From NCBI GenBank assembly GCA_002350615.1, contig DEFD01000039.1:6806-70805 (forward strand): a DNA stretch of 64,000 nt. Direction: 5' to 3'. Shown piece after piece: positions 9,533 through 17,381 of this stretch. A model generated the notes under the pieces. The model was not told where the DNA came from. It ran no database searches and saw only the letters and a program-made list of their open reading frames with translations. The translations under genes were made by a program, and so were the position numbers. The stretch comes from Bacteroidales bacterium UBA2861 (GTDB lineage Bacteria; Bacteroidota; Bacteroidia; Bacteroidales; UBA932). Each line of letters opens with the position of its first letter. Within the stretch, counting starts at the first letter, position 1.

Positions 9533-10780
9533 TCAGGCTTTGCAGAATTTGCGACCTGCGAGATAGAAGAGTGCCGCCACTGCCATGCCGTTGATGGAGG
9601 GGAAGCCCCATTTCACGAGGTTGGCCACCACTGCTCCTGCGACAACTCCTGCGACAGCCCACCAGTTCACTTTACGGAGAGGCTGGGTAAGGAAGTTTTC
9701 CTTGTCGGCGAAGTAGCTGATGATGAGGATGATACCAACGGGAGGAAGGGTGCAGTTGAGCACGTTCAGCCAGCCGCAGAAGTTCCAGTAGAGCCACACT
9801 GCCGTCACGGTGCCGATGATTCCGGAGATGATCACCATGGTCTTCTTGGAGTATCCGGTGATATTGGAAAGACCGAGGCCGCCGGTGTAGAGGGCGTTGT
9901 CGTTGGTGGTCCAGATATTGAGTCCGAGCACGAACACAGCCATGTAGAAGAGGTTGAGATTGAGCATGACCTCGAAGATGTCGTTACCGCCCGCATAGAT
10001 GCTGGAAACCGCACCGAAGAAGAACATGAGGCTGTTACCCAGGAAGAAGGCTATCACAGTGGTGATGAGGCCTGCCTTTCCGCTTTTCGCGAAGCGGGTG
10101 AAGTTGGGCGTAGCGGTTCCTCCGGACACGAAGCTTCCGACCACGAGGCCTGCTCCGGCGATGATACCGAGGTTCTTGGTGCCGATTGCGAACTGGTCGA
10201 TAAGACCAAAATCACCTTTCCTAATGGCCAGGATCATAGCCACGGTACCGAGGATGGCCACCGCAGGAACTGCGATGTAGCTGATTATGGTAAGGCTCTT
10301 GATGCCGAAGTAGGCGCTCGCGGTCATGAGGACGCCGGCTATCGCGACAAGGAGATATCCCTGCCAGGGCATGTGATCGGGGGTGACGTCAAGGCCGAGG
10401 AGTTCTTTGGCTACGGGAATGGCAAACATTGCAAGGCCCACTCCGAACCAGCCTATCTGCGTGAAGCTGATCATTGCGCTGGGCAGATAACTGCCCTTGG
10501 TGCCGAAACTGCGCTGTGCGAGCATGTCGAGCGAAAGTCCGGTCTTGGCCCCGATGTAGCCGAGGGAACCGGTGTAGGCGGCGAGGATAAGACCTCCGAG
10601 AAGGAGAGCCCAGAGAAAACCTGAGAAATCCAGGCCTGCGGCGAGCTGCTGGCCCACCCACATGCTGGCGGAGAAGAAGGTGAATCCCAGCATGACCATG
10701 AACATGCTGAGAGTCGATTTGCGACCGGCTGCATCGACCGGCGTGGAAGTGTAATCCACATCAAAGTTTTTGTTTGCCAT
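9533..10780 (-). CDS. codB: Cytosine permease-like NCS1 transporter
   Basis: Inner-membrane proton or sodium symporter of the NCS1 family, most like cytosine permease CodB. The 415 residues form about 12 membrane segments. Typical features are FTFFSASMWVGQQL near the N-terminus, SLGYIGAKTGLSLDMLAQRSFG, and the QIGWFGVG stretch in the region that shapes the base-binding site. It follows the phosphoribosyltransferase-like gene by six bases in the same direction, so the pair probably imports a nucleobase or related ring compound and converts it to a nucleotide. No cytosine deaminase gene is nearby, so the true substrate may be another base. Confidence 0.85.
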   Translation of the reverse strand: MANKNFDVDYTSTPVDAAGRKSTLSMFMVMLGFTFFSASMWVGQQLAAGLDFSGFLWALLLGGLILAAYTGSLGYIGAKTGLSLDMLAQRSFGTKGSYLPSAMISFTQIGWFGVGLAMFAIPVAKELLGLDVTPDHMPWQGYLLVAIAGVLMTASAYFGIKSLTIISYIAVPAVAILGTVAMILAIRKGDFGLIDQFAIGTKNLGIIAGAGLVVGSFVSGGTATPNFTRFAKSGKAGLITTVIAFFLGNSLMFFFGAVSSIYAGGNDIFEVMLNLNLFYMAVFVLGLNIWTTNDNALYTGGLGLSNITGYSKKTMVIISGIIGTVTAVWLYWNFCGWLNVLNCTLPPVGIILIISYFADKENFLTQPLRKVNWWAVAGVVAGAVVANLVKWGFPSINGMAVAALFYLAGRKFCKA

Positions 10781-10786
10781 AAATTT

Positions 10787-11863
10787 TTATTTGTAAAGGT
10801 TTGATAAAGATTGCATGCTGTCCAGCCGCTTCCTCGCTATGGCACCCAGGTCCAGTGTCTGAGCCGCCGCAAGATAATCCTGTTCTTTCTTCCAAAGTTC
10901 TTTATGTCCTTCGGGCACCCTTGTCACCTGCATCCAGGTTTCGTAGTCAAGGGGCCCTTCGTATCCGAGTTTCTCCTGCACAAGGGCTTTGGGATCGATG
11001 ATATCCGCCCTTTCAAGTATCCCTTCCCAGTATTCGCAGACTTCCTCTATGTGGAGGGGAATCTCGTATCGGCGCGCGCCGCCGTCGTAAATGATGCATT
11101 TTTCAAGCAGGGCGTCCGGCCTGTCCATGACCAGCTCCCTGAATTCAGGGGCTACCACTCCCCCGTTCCAACCGAAATCTATGTCCTTGACATTGATGCC
11201 GCTTGCTCCCGGGCCATCGTAAACCGTGAAGGCGCCTTCGTAGAAGAAGCAGTCGAAACCTTCGAATCCCGGGAAGAGCTTCTGCAGGCATGGCGTCAGT
11301 TCTTCCAGTATATCGATGGCCTTGGTGCCTCCTATCGTGAAGAAGACTATGCGGCGGATGCTGCCTCCGCGGAGATGGAATTCCTTTACGAAATAATCCA
11401 TGCACATGCGGAAGGTGGCGCCGGAAGCGAGGATGTCGCCAATTGCCACCACCCTGTCCCTGGTAGGGCGGAGTTTTTCGTACTTGATTTCCAGACCTTT
11501 GATCTCATGGTTCTCTATGATTCTCTCGCATGAGACGAAGTGCATGTCCCTGACCCTGATGCCGCAGCGGGAGCAGGCTTCCTCAAGCGGATAGTTGAGC
11601 CCGCCGCGCAGGATGGTCAGGATATCAAAATCGCCGCCTCTTCCAGCTGAAACAAGGAAATTGAGGGCGGCGACAGTTTCGTCAAGGAGAGCCGTGTAGC
11701 AAGGGAAACCAACGAGTTCCGGAGTGGAGAGAAGTTTCCTTGAACCGGGCCCCGTGATAATGAAAAATTTGTTGCGGAACTTGCCGGAGCCAAGTTCGTA
11801 AATATTCGTGTCTTGCCGCGAGACCACTTTTTGGAGTCTCGCATCTTGTGCTTTGAAGGACAT
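10787..11863 (-). CDS. Phosphoribosyltransferase-domain protein next to a nucleobase permease
   Basis: A 358-residue protein with a type I phosphoribosyltransferase core. FDILTILRGGLNYPLEEAC (79-97) resembles the ILRxG segment of uracil and other base transferases. VVAIGDILASGAT (138-150) is the PRPP-binding loop, where two acidic residues are usual and here only D143 is present. About 200 further residues follow (FDCFFYEGAFTVYDGPGASG, then a long helical tail), making it much longer than a uracil phosphoribosyltransferase, which is near 210. The exact base is not recognisable. Its tight linkage to a CodB-like permease suggests salvage of an imported base. The weak PRPP loop leaves open a non-catalytic or different role. 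Confidence 0.6.
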   Translation of the reverse strand: MSFKAQDARLQKVVSRQDTNIYELGSGKFRNKFFIITGPGSRKLLSTPELVGFPCYTALLDETVAALNFLVSAGRGGDFDILTILRGGLNYPLEEACSRCGIRVRDMHFVSCERIIENHEIKGLEIKYEKLRPTRDRVVAIGDILASGATFRMCMDYFVKEFHLRGGSIRRIVFFTIGGTKAIDILEELTPCLQKLFPGFEGFDCFFYEGAFTVYDGPGASGINVKDIDFGWNGGVVAPEFRELVMDRPDALLEKCIIYDGGARRYEIPLHIEEVCEYWEGILERADIIDPKALVQEKLGYEGPLDYETWMQVTRVPEGHKELWKKEQDYLAAAQTLDLGAIARKRLDSMQSLSNLYK

Positions 11864-11869
11864 GAAAAA

Positions 11870-11894
11870 ATCCCGATTAAGATGTAACCGGGAT
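11870..11894 (-). promoter_or_regulatory. Terminator-like hairpin forming the whole 5' leader of the salvage pair
   Basis: On the minus strand an ATCCCG/CGGGAT stem, extended inward by TTA/TAA pairing, is followed at once by a run of six T and then the ATG of the phosphoribosyltransferase-like gene. The upstream -7 box would start transcription almost at the stem itself. A hairpin plus U-run between promoter and start codon looks like an attenuator or early terminator. It could instead be the terminator of pepT, which lies upstream on the same strand. Confidence 0.5.
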
Positions 11895-11895
11895 G

Positions 11896-11903
11896 CAAAT
11901 ATA
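11896..11903 (-). promoter_or_regulatory. Candidate -7 box for the phosphoribosyltransferase/permease pair
   Basis: TATATTTG on the minus strand matches TAnnTTTG. It sits 32 bases before the start codon and one base from the terminator-like hairpin. Confidence 0.45.
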
Positions 11904-11930
11904 AATCAAAAATTATCTTTTCGCAAGAGT

Positions 11931-13151
11931 TCAGGAAGCGAATTCTTGAAGAATATTCAGGATGATACTGGAGGCCTTCTGCATGCTCTGCAGGGACACC
12001 CATTCCATCTTGCCGTGGAAGTTGAGACCGCCGGCGAAGATGTTCGGGCAGGGCAGTCCCTTGAAGCTGAGATTGGCTCCGTCGGTGCCTCCCCTGATGG
12101 GCTGGATGCGGGGTTTGACGCCGGCCGCCTCCATGGCTTTCACCGCCTTTTCTATAATATGGTAATGGGGCTCCACCTGCCCGCGCATGTTGTAGTACTG
12201 GTCCTTCACCACGGCCGTCGCCGTGCCTTCACCATACTTGGCGTTGATGAAATCGACGCATTTGCAGATGAGGGCCTTCTTGTCCTCGAACTTCTGCCTG
12301 TCGTGGTCGCGGATAATGTAGGCTATGTCCGCCTGCTCCACGCTGCCGTTGAAGGCGATGATATGGAAGAAGCCTTCGTAGCCCTCGGTGTATTCCGGCC
12401 GCTGCTCCACTGGAAGAAGGGCATTGAGTTCGGAGGCTATGAGGATGGCGTTGCGCATCTTACCCTTTGCGGTGCCGGGATGTACGTTGCGTCCTGCGAT
12501 ATGGATTTTTGCCGATGCGGCATTGAAATTCTCGAATTCAAGTTCGCCGACTTCCCCTCCGTCCATGGTGTAGGCATAGTCCGCGCCGAATCTGGCAACG
12601 TCGAACTTCACCACACCGCGGCCGATTTCTTCGTCCGGGGTGAAGCCGATGCACACGGGGCCGTGCTTGAATTCCGGATGGTTCACGATGTACTGCACCG
12701 CATCCATGATTTCGGCTACGCCAGCCTTGTCGTCAGCGCCCAGAAGGGTGGTGCCGTCGGTGGTGATGATGGTTTCGCCTTTATGGTCAAGCAGTTCGGG
12801 AAATTCCGCAGGCTTCAGTTCCAGGCCGGGAACGCCTTTGAGGGCGATGTCGGAACCGTCGTAATTGTCGATAATCTGGGGTTTCACGTTCTCGCCCGAC
12901 GCGTCCGGAGCCGTATCCACATGGGCGATGAATCCTATGGCAGGGATTTCCTTTCCGCAGTTGGAAGGAATCTTTCCCATCACATAGCCGTATTCATCGA
13001 GCGAGGCATCGACGCCGAGATCATTCAGCTCTTTGCAAAGGAGCCTCAGAAGATTGAGTTGCTTTGCCGTCGAGGGTTGGGTCGAGCTCTCCTCGTTGCT
13101 CTGGGTGTCCACTTTGACGTACCTCAGAAACCTGTCCAGAATCTTTTCCAT
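11931..13151 (-). CDS. pepT: Peptidase T (aminotripeptidase)
   Basis: Cytoplasmic zinc tripeptidase of the M20B family that removes the N-terminal residue from tripeptides. The start at MEKILDRFLR gives 406 residues, the normal PepT length. Visible metal and catalytic residues are H77 and D79 in AHVDTAPD, the bridging D140 in LLGADDKAG, and E174/E175 in TPDEEIGRG. Further ligands are in YTMDGG and near GGLNFHGKMEW. The PIRGGTDGANLSFKGLPCPN segment is diagnostic. A longer frame begins further upstream but would read through the palindromic element at 13189-13302. The first 131 bases overlap, in another frame, the end of the OstA-like gene. Confidence 0.95.
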   Translation of the reverse strand: MEKILDRFLRYVKVDTQSNEESSTQPSTAKQLNLLRLLCKELNDLGVDASLDEYGYVMGKIPSNCGKEIPAIGFIAHVDTAPDASGENVKPQIIDNYDGSDIALKGVPGLELKPAEFPELLDHKGETIITTDGTTLLGADDKAGVAEIMDAVQYIVNHPEFKHGPVCIGFTPDEEIGRGVVKFDVARFGADYAYTMDGGEVGELEFENFNAASAKIHIAGRNVHPGTAKGKMRNAILIASELNALLPVEQRPEYTEGYEGFFHIIAFNGSVEQADIAYIIRDHDRQKFEDKKALICKCVDFINAKYGEGTATAVVKDQYYNMRGQVEPHYHIIEKAVKAMEAAGVKPRIQPIRGGTDGANLSFKGLPCPNIFAGGLNFHGKMEWVSLQSMQKASSIILNILQEFAS

Positions 13152-16035
13152 TATCGTTAACTGATTGATTGCTATTGGGAAGGGTGGAGCCCAGAGGCAC
13201 CTGACCTCCAGGAGGCGTGCCGCCCGCGGCATCGTGAGCGGGAGGGGCCCAGTCGCCAGACTGGGAGGGATTTACCTCCCTGGAGGTCAGGTGCCTCTGG
13301 GCCCTCGCCTCCCGGCGCTCCTTCTGCCTGCGATAGCGTTCTATATACTTCTCCAACTTGATGCGGTCTTTTTCGTTCTGGATGCGCTGCTTTTCCCTGG
13401 CCTTTTTCTCCCTGGCCTGCTGACGGGCCTTTTTCTTGTCCAGCTTGGCCTGGGCCTTGGCGGCATCCCGCATGTCCATTTCCGCCCAGCGGGCTTCACG
13501 TGCCTCACGCCTCAATTCCGCAGCCGTCTTTGCAGGAGCGGCGGCAAGGCTGTCATTCCGGGCTGAAAGGCTGTCTGCCATGGCTGCGAGGGTGTCGAGA
13601 GGCACAACCACAGGGGCGGTTGCATTGCTGTCCAGGCTTGCTGGCACCGGGCCTATCTTATGGGAGACGGTATCCTTACGGACCTCTTCGGGACGGGCAT
13701 CGACTGCAGCCGCGGGGGCGCCGTTTTGCTGCGTTTTCGCACTCGCGGCCTTCCTGTCTTTACGATCGGAAATCTCCTTGTAGATCTTCCTCATGTATCC
13801 GGGGAAGTAAATATCCGTCTGCTTGAATTCGGCGCGGGGCCTGGATTCGAAAGCGAGACGCTCGGAGGGACGCACCTTGAGCGGGGTGATATCTTCTTTT
13901 CCTTGCGGCTGCTCGTCGGGACGCCACTTGAAGCCTTTAAGCGAACGGTCGGACTGGGCCATCTGAGGCACCGGCCAGGCGTCGTTCTTGGGCGCTTCGT
14001 AGTAATATATCTGCTTCAGGTCTCCGTCCGCGAATGTGGCGGAGAGCATCTTGGTGTCCACTTTGTTGGCAGTAGCGAATTCGTCGTTCTCCTTGAGGAA
14101 GAACACGGCGTTGGCCCCGCCGAGGGCGTCGAAACGGCTCAGCGCCGAGGTGCTGTCGAAATACGCCATCACCTCCGTGGCGCGTATCTGGTCGAAGAGG
14201 GTTTCGGTTTCCTGCGTCGCGATGAAGGCGTTGGACATGAGACTCGCCCGTTCCGCGCTGCGTCCCTTTATCAGGACGAAGAGGCTGTCCGCGGTGTACT
14301 GGCGGTTGCCGTCGTTCCAGACAACGGGGTCGAGGTAGAAGCGTGCGATGGAATCGAGGTCGTTGTAGCGAAGCGAGTCGCAGCGCACCTGGAGGTCGTA
14401 GCGATAGATCTTAACATCGCCCGCGGCATCGAGGAAACCGAATTTCGTCGTGTCGGGCGGTGCTATTTTGGCCAGGCTGTCGGCAATGGCCGCAGAGTCC
14501 GCCGGGGCCGCCATGGATGCGGTATCGAGAGATGCCGCCGCCAAGCTGCTGTCGGCTGTTGCAGCAAGGGAAGATGAGTCGAGGGGTGCCGCCAGGACGG
14601 TGCTGTCTGTGCGCGCCAGGGAGAGGCTGTCAATTCCGAGAGGCGTGCCGCCCACGGCATCGTGAGTGGGAGGGGCCCAATCACCGGATTGGGAGGGATG
14701 AGCGGCCCCGCCGCTCACCGGGTCGGAATTGACAGCCTCTCCCGGCACCTCTTCAGCCTCTGCTGCACCGCCCTTCTTGCCGCGCAGTTTGCCGGCAGGC
14801 TTCGCTTCGGAGTCCTTGGCGGCGGCAGCCTTCCTCGCCTCCGCCTCATTCTGGCCGGCATACTTCTCACGCTTTTCGGCTTCTGCCTGGGCAGCTGCCT
14901 CTGCCGCTTTCTTGCGGTATTCCGACACTGCATCAACATGCATTTCGGTGAGCCGCGCTTCGGCCTCCTTTATTTCCGAGGGGGAAATATCGCATTTGCG
15001 TATGCTTCTGTACACTATCTTGTCCGCCCCGAAATACATGGTATCCACTTCGGTCCGGCGCACGGTATCATAGCGGAATCCGCCTTCCGCGGTGCTGTCG
15101 GGCACGCTGCGGAGCTCCCGGACATTGCGGTCCGTATCCATCGCCACGGCCGCATCCCGCGTAAGCGTAACCTGCTTGAGGCTGTCCTCATAGAAGATGC
15201 TGCCGGCGAGGGCGAAGATGCTGCGGGTGGTATCCTGCACCTGCGCATTGCCGAGCAGATGCAGATTGTCCGTATTCCTATAATAATAAAGGGAATCGCA
15301 CCAGGCCTCCTGGTCTTTGGAAGTGGCATGCACATGGCCGGTGAAGAAGAAGGTCTGCACCGGGCGCCTGTACCATCCTCCGTTGGCGGAAAGCATATTT
15401 CCGTCTTTCCAGAAATCTATCGGCTTCTTGAAGACGGCCATGGACTCGGCGGTCCCATAATCCAGGGCTTCGGTCTTTACGAAGATGGAGTCCGTGAACA
15501 TGTTCACCTTGTTGCTGAAGCTGAAAAGGCCGGCCTTCGAATCGTAGGAGCCGTCGATGCTCTCTATCACCTGCCCGTCCTTGTCGCGCATGGATCCTCC
15601 ATTCTGGAAGTAGGCCACCGAATCGCGGGTATTGTAGTCCAGATAGCGGGTGCGGAGGGTATTCTGGTCCTTGTCCACAAGCTGCACCACACTCCCGCGG
15701 AACTGCACCAGGGACTCGTCGATGAGGTACTCCAGGTTGTCGCCGGTGAGGATGGTTTCATCCTGAATCACCTGCACGTTGCCCTCGGCGATGATCTTGC
15801 GTTCCTCGACATACCACTGGGCCGTATCGCATATAAGATAGGTCCCGTTATGAAGGAAGGTGGCGTCCACGGCCTTGCGGTAGTGGCTTGCTCCCTTCTC
15901 TATGAGCTGGATGGACTCGGCCTTGATGAGGCGCACGAGTGAATCTTTCCGCTCCTGCGTTGCCGTCTGTGCGGAGAGCAGGGCGGGGATGAGAAAAAGC
16001 AGCGAGGCGACTATTGTCTTACCTTCTTTGACCAT
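13021..16035 (-). CDS. OstA/LptA-like outer-membrane biogenesis protein, extended by repeats
   Basis: Predicted periplasmic protein of the Bacteroidetes OstA-like family (LptA/LptD N-terminal fold), linked to lipopolysaccharide transport. The signal peptide is about residues 1-22. Beta-strand repeats typical of OstA fill about 55-350 (AEGNVQVIQDETILTGDNL) and resume at about 530-700 (DVKIYRYDLQVRCDSLRYND, YTADSLFVLIKG). Between them is an Ala/Glu/Lys-rich stretch, and the C-terminal third is a charged coiled region. At 1004 residues it looks long for an OstA-like protein. Two stretches, about 431-473 and 912-949, come from a palindromic DNA element. The last 43 residues are read out of frame from the start of pepT, so the original end was probably near residue 912. 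It overlaps surA by 25 bases. Confidence 0.8.
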   Translation of the reverse strand: MVKEGKTIVASLLFLIPALLSAQTATQERKDSLVRLIKAESIQLIEKGASHYRKAVDATFLHNGTYLICDTAQWYVEERKIIAEGNVQVIQDETILTGDNLEYLIDESLVQFRGSVVQLVDKDQNTLRTRYLDYNTRDSVAYFQNGGSMRDKDGQVIESIDGSYDSKAGLFSFSNKVNMFTDSIFVKTEALDYGTAESMAVFKKPIDFWKDGNMLSANGGWYRRPVQTFFFTGHVHATSKDQEAWCDSLYYYRNTDNLHLLGNAQVQDTTRSIFALAGSIFYEDSLKQVTLTRDAAVAMDTDRNVRELRSVPDSTAEGGFRYDTVRRTEVDTMYFGADKIVYRSIRKCDISPSEIKEAEARLTEMHVDAVSEYRKKAAEAAAQAEAEKREKYAGQNEAEARKAAAAKDSEAKPAGKLRGKKGGAAEAEEVPGEAVNSDPVSGGAAHPSQSGDWAPPTHDAVGGTPLGIDSLSLARTDSTVLAAPLDSSSLAATADSSLAAASLDTASMAAPADSAAIADSLAKIAPPDTTKFGFLDAAGDVKIYRYDLQVRCDSLRYNDLDSIARFYLDPVVWNDGNRQYTADSLFVLIKGRSAERASLMSNAFIATQETETLFDQIRATEVMAYFDSTSALSRFDALGGANAVFFLKENDEFATANKVDTKMLSATFADGDLKQIYYYEAPKNDAWPVPQMAQSDRSLKGFKWRPDEQPQGKEDITPLKVRPSERLAFESRPRAEFKQTDIYFPGYMRKIYKEISDRKDRKAASAKTQQNGAPAAAVDARPEEVRKDTVSHKIGPVPASLDSNATAPVVVPLDTLAAMADSLSARNDSLAAAPAKTAAELRREAREARWAEMDMRDAAKAQAKLDKKKARQQAREKKAREKQRIQNEKDRIKLEKYIERYRRQKERREARAQRHLTSREVNPSQSGDWAPPAHDAAGGTPPGGQVPLGSTLPNSNQSVNDNGKDSGQVSEVRQSGHPEQRGELDPTLDGKATQSSEAPLQRAE
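13189..13302. repeat. Intragenic palindromic element, copy 1
   Basis: A 59-bp core (13213-13271) is flanked by perfect 24-bp inverted arms at 13189-13212 and 13279-13302. The core holds two hairpins: stem CCCGC/GCGGG at 13223-13242, and stem CCCAGTC/GACTGGG at 13248-13265. It lies in frame in the OstA-like gene and encodes SQSGDWAPPAHDAAGGTP. One arm continues host-like protein sequence (RAQRHLTSRE); the other looks like its inverted copy. The element ends 38 bases before the pepT start. Confidence 0.85.
14619..14743. repeat. Intragenic palindromic element, copy 2
   Basis: The same 59-bp core as copy 1 (14641-14699) with six substitutions. It is flanked by perfect 21-bp inverted arms at 14619-14639 and 14723-14743 whose sequence differs completely from the arms of copy 1. 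Both hairpins are kept: CCCAC/GTGGG at 14651-14670 and CCCAATC/GATTGGG at 14676-14693. Four of the six differences from copy 1 form two compensatory pair changes (G-C to A-T). In frame it encodes SQSGDWAPPTHDAVGGTP. Confidence 0.85.
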
Positions 16036-17381
16036 CCTTCACGGGAGAAATCGCAATCCTTGAAAAGAGGATCGATGATTATATAAGTCTTTTCTATCTC
16101 GGAATTGATGAAATTGTCCACGGCCTCTATCTGCTTCTGTCTTCTCACTTCGTCCAGTAGCACCGTGTAGTCAGTTTCGAAAGAAGCGGTGTGCGAAGGC
16201 AGGATCTTGTCCAGACGGACGATCTTGTAAACGAGGTTGCCGTCCCTGCCCTCGTTGTCCCTGGAAACTATCGGAGCGGAAATCTGCCCGGGCTCGAGGT
16301 CCTTGACGGCGGCGTAGTCCTCAGGCTTTATCTGGTCTATCTCGAAATAGGCGCTGCCCGTGTTGGGATCCGCCATCTGCCCGCCGTTGGTGCGGGACGC
16401 AGGGTCCTCGGAGAAGAAGCGGGCCGCCAGTTCGAAGCTCATCTTGCTGCTGTCCACCAGTGTCTTGAGGCTGTCCAGGCGCTTGAAGGCCTTTTCCTGG
16501 TCTTCCGCAGTGTATTTGGGATGCAGGAGGATGTGGCGGGCATTGAACATGTCCCCTTTCTTCTCGATGACTTCTATGATATGGAATCCGTCCGGAGTCT
16601 CCACTATCTGGGAGATGATGCCGGGCTTGAGGGACATGGCCGCATCCGAGAATGCCGGCCAGAAGATGTCCTTGGATGCCATGCCGAGTTCGCCGCCCTT
16701 GCGCGCGCTGCCCGGGTCTTCGGAATAAAGCCTCGCGAGAGTGGAGAATTTTTCTCCGTTGAGTATCCTCTCACGCAGGTTCAGGAGACGGGACTTGACC
16801 TCGAGGGCGGCAGCCTGACGGTCCGGGTACACGCATATCTGGCTCATCTTGTATTTGATGGGGATTACCGGCAGGTTTTCCTTGTGCACGGTGTCCAGAT
16901 ACTGGCGTACGTCGTAGGGAGTGAGCTGAGGGATGTCCCCGCTCACCTTCTGCTGTTCCTGCTGGATGAGGCTGGTTTCCTCGAGCTGCTTGCGCCAATC
17001 CTTGCGGAGTTCGTACATGGATTTGCCGAAGTATTCTTCCGCCTTGTCGTCTCCGCCGAGGGCGGTGCGCACCTGGGCGAGACGGTTGTTAAGCTCGGAT
17101 TCCACCATGTCCTGATTGACAGTGAGGGAGTCCACCCGCGCTTTCATGAGGAAAATCTTGGCCTGCATCATGTTCTCGAGTATCTCGCAGCGCATATTGT
17201 AGGCGGAACTGTATCCCTGGGCGCGCATCATGCGCACTTCGGATTCTATGTCGGAAACCGTAATGAGCTCACCGCCCACCACCGCGGCATTGCGGTCGAT
17301 TACGCCTCCGGAGTATTTCTGGGCGCGCAGGCCGATGCAGGCAAGCAGCAGGACTGCGGCAAGGAAGAGTCTTCTGTTCAT
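16011..17381 (-). CDS. surA: SurA-like periplasmic chaperone/peptidyl-prolyl isomerase
   Basis: Periplasmic folding factor for outer-membrane proteins. The 456 residues (start MNRRLFLAAV; a TTG one codon earlier is less likely) show a signal peptide to about residue 21, a SurA-type N-terminal helical domain about 25-170, and two parvulin domains. The first (about 180-285) has FSTLARLYSEDPGSARKGGE and GIISQIVETPDGFHIIEV. The second (about 285-400) has NARHILLHP and ARFFSEDPASRTNGGQM. Its ATG overlaps the stop of the upstream chaperone-like lipoprotein by one base (TGATG), and its 3' end overlaps the OstA-like gene. This groups envelope-biogenesis genes in one unit. Confidence 0.92.
   Translation of the reverse strand: MNRRLFLAAVLLLACIGLRAQKYSGGVIDRNAAVVGGELITVSDIESEVRMMRAQGYSSAYNMRCEILENMMQAKIFLMKARVDSLTVNQDMVESELNNRLAQVRTALGGDDKAEEYFGKSMYELRKDWRKQLEETSLIQQEQQKVSGDIPQLTPYDVRQYLDTVHKENLPVIPIKYKMSQICVYPDRQAAALEVKSRLLNLRERILNGEKFSTLARLYSEDPGSARKGGELGMASKDIFWPAFSDAAMSLKPGIISQIVETPDGFHIIEVIEKKGDMFNARHILLHPKYTAEDQEKAFKRLDSLKTLVDSSKMSFELAARFFSEDPASRTNGGQMADPNTGSAYFEIDQIKPEDYAAVKDLEPGQISAPIVSRDNEGRDGNLVYKIVRLDKILPSHTASFETDYTVLLDEVRRQKQIEAVDNFINSEIEKTYIIIDPLFKDCDFSREGWSKKVRQ

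Noticed and set aside
13189..13302. Invertible promoter flanked by inverted repeats
   Set aside because: The segment is inside a coding frame, holds no TAnnTTTG box, and a second copy with other arms exists; no invertase gene is nearby.
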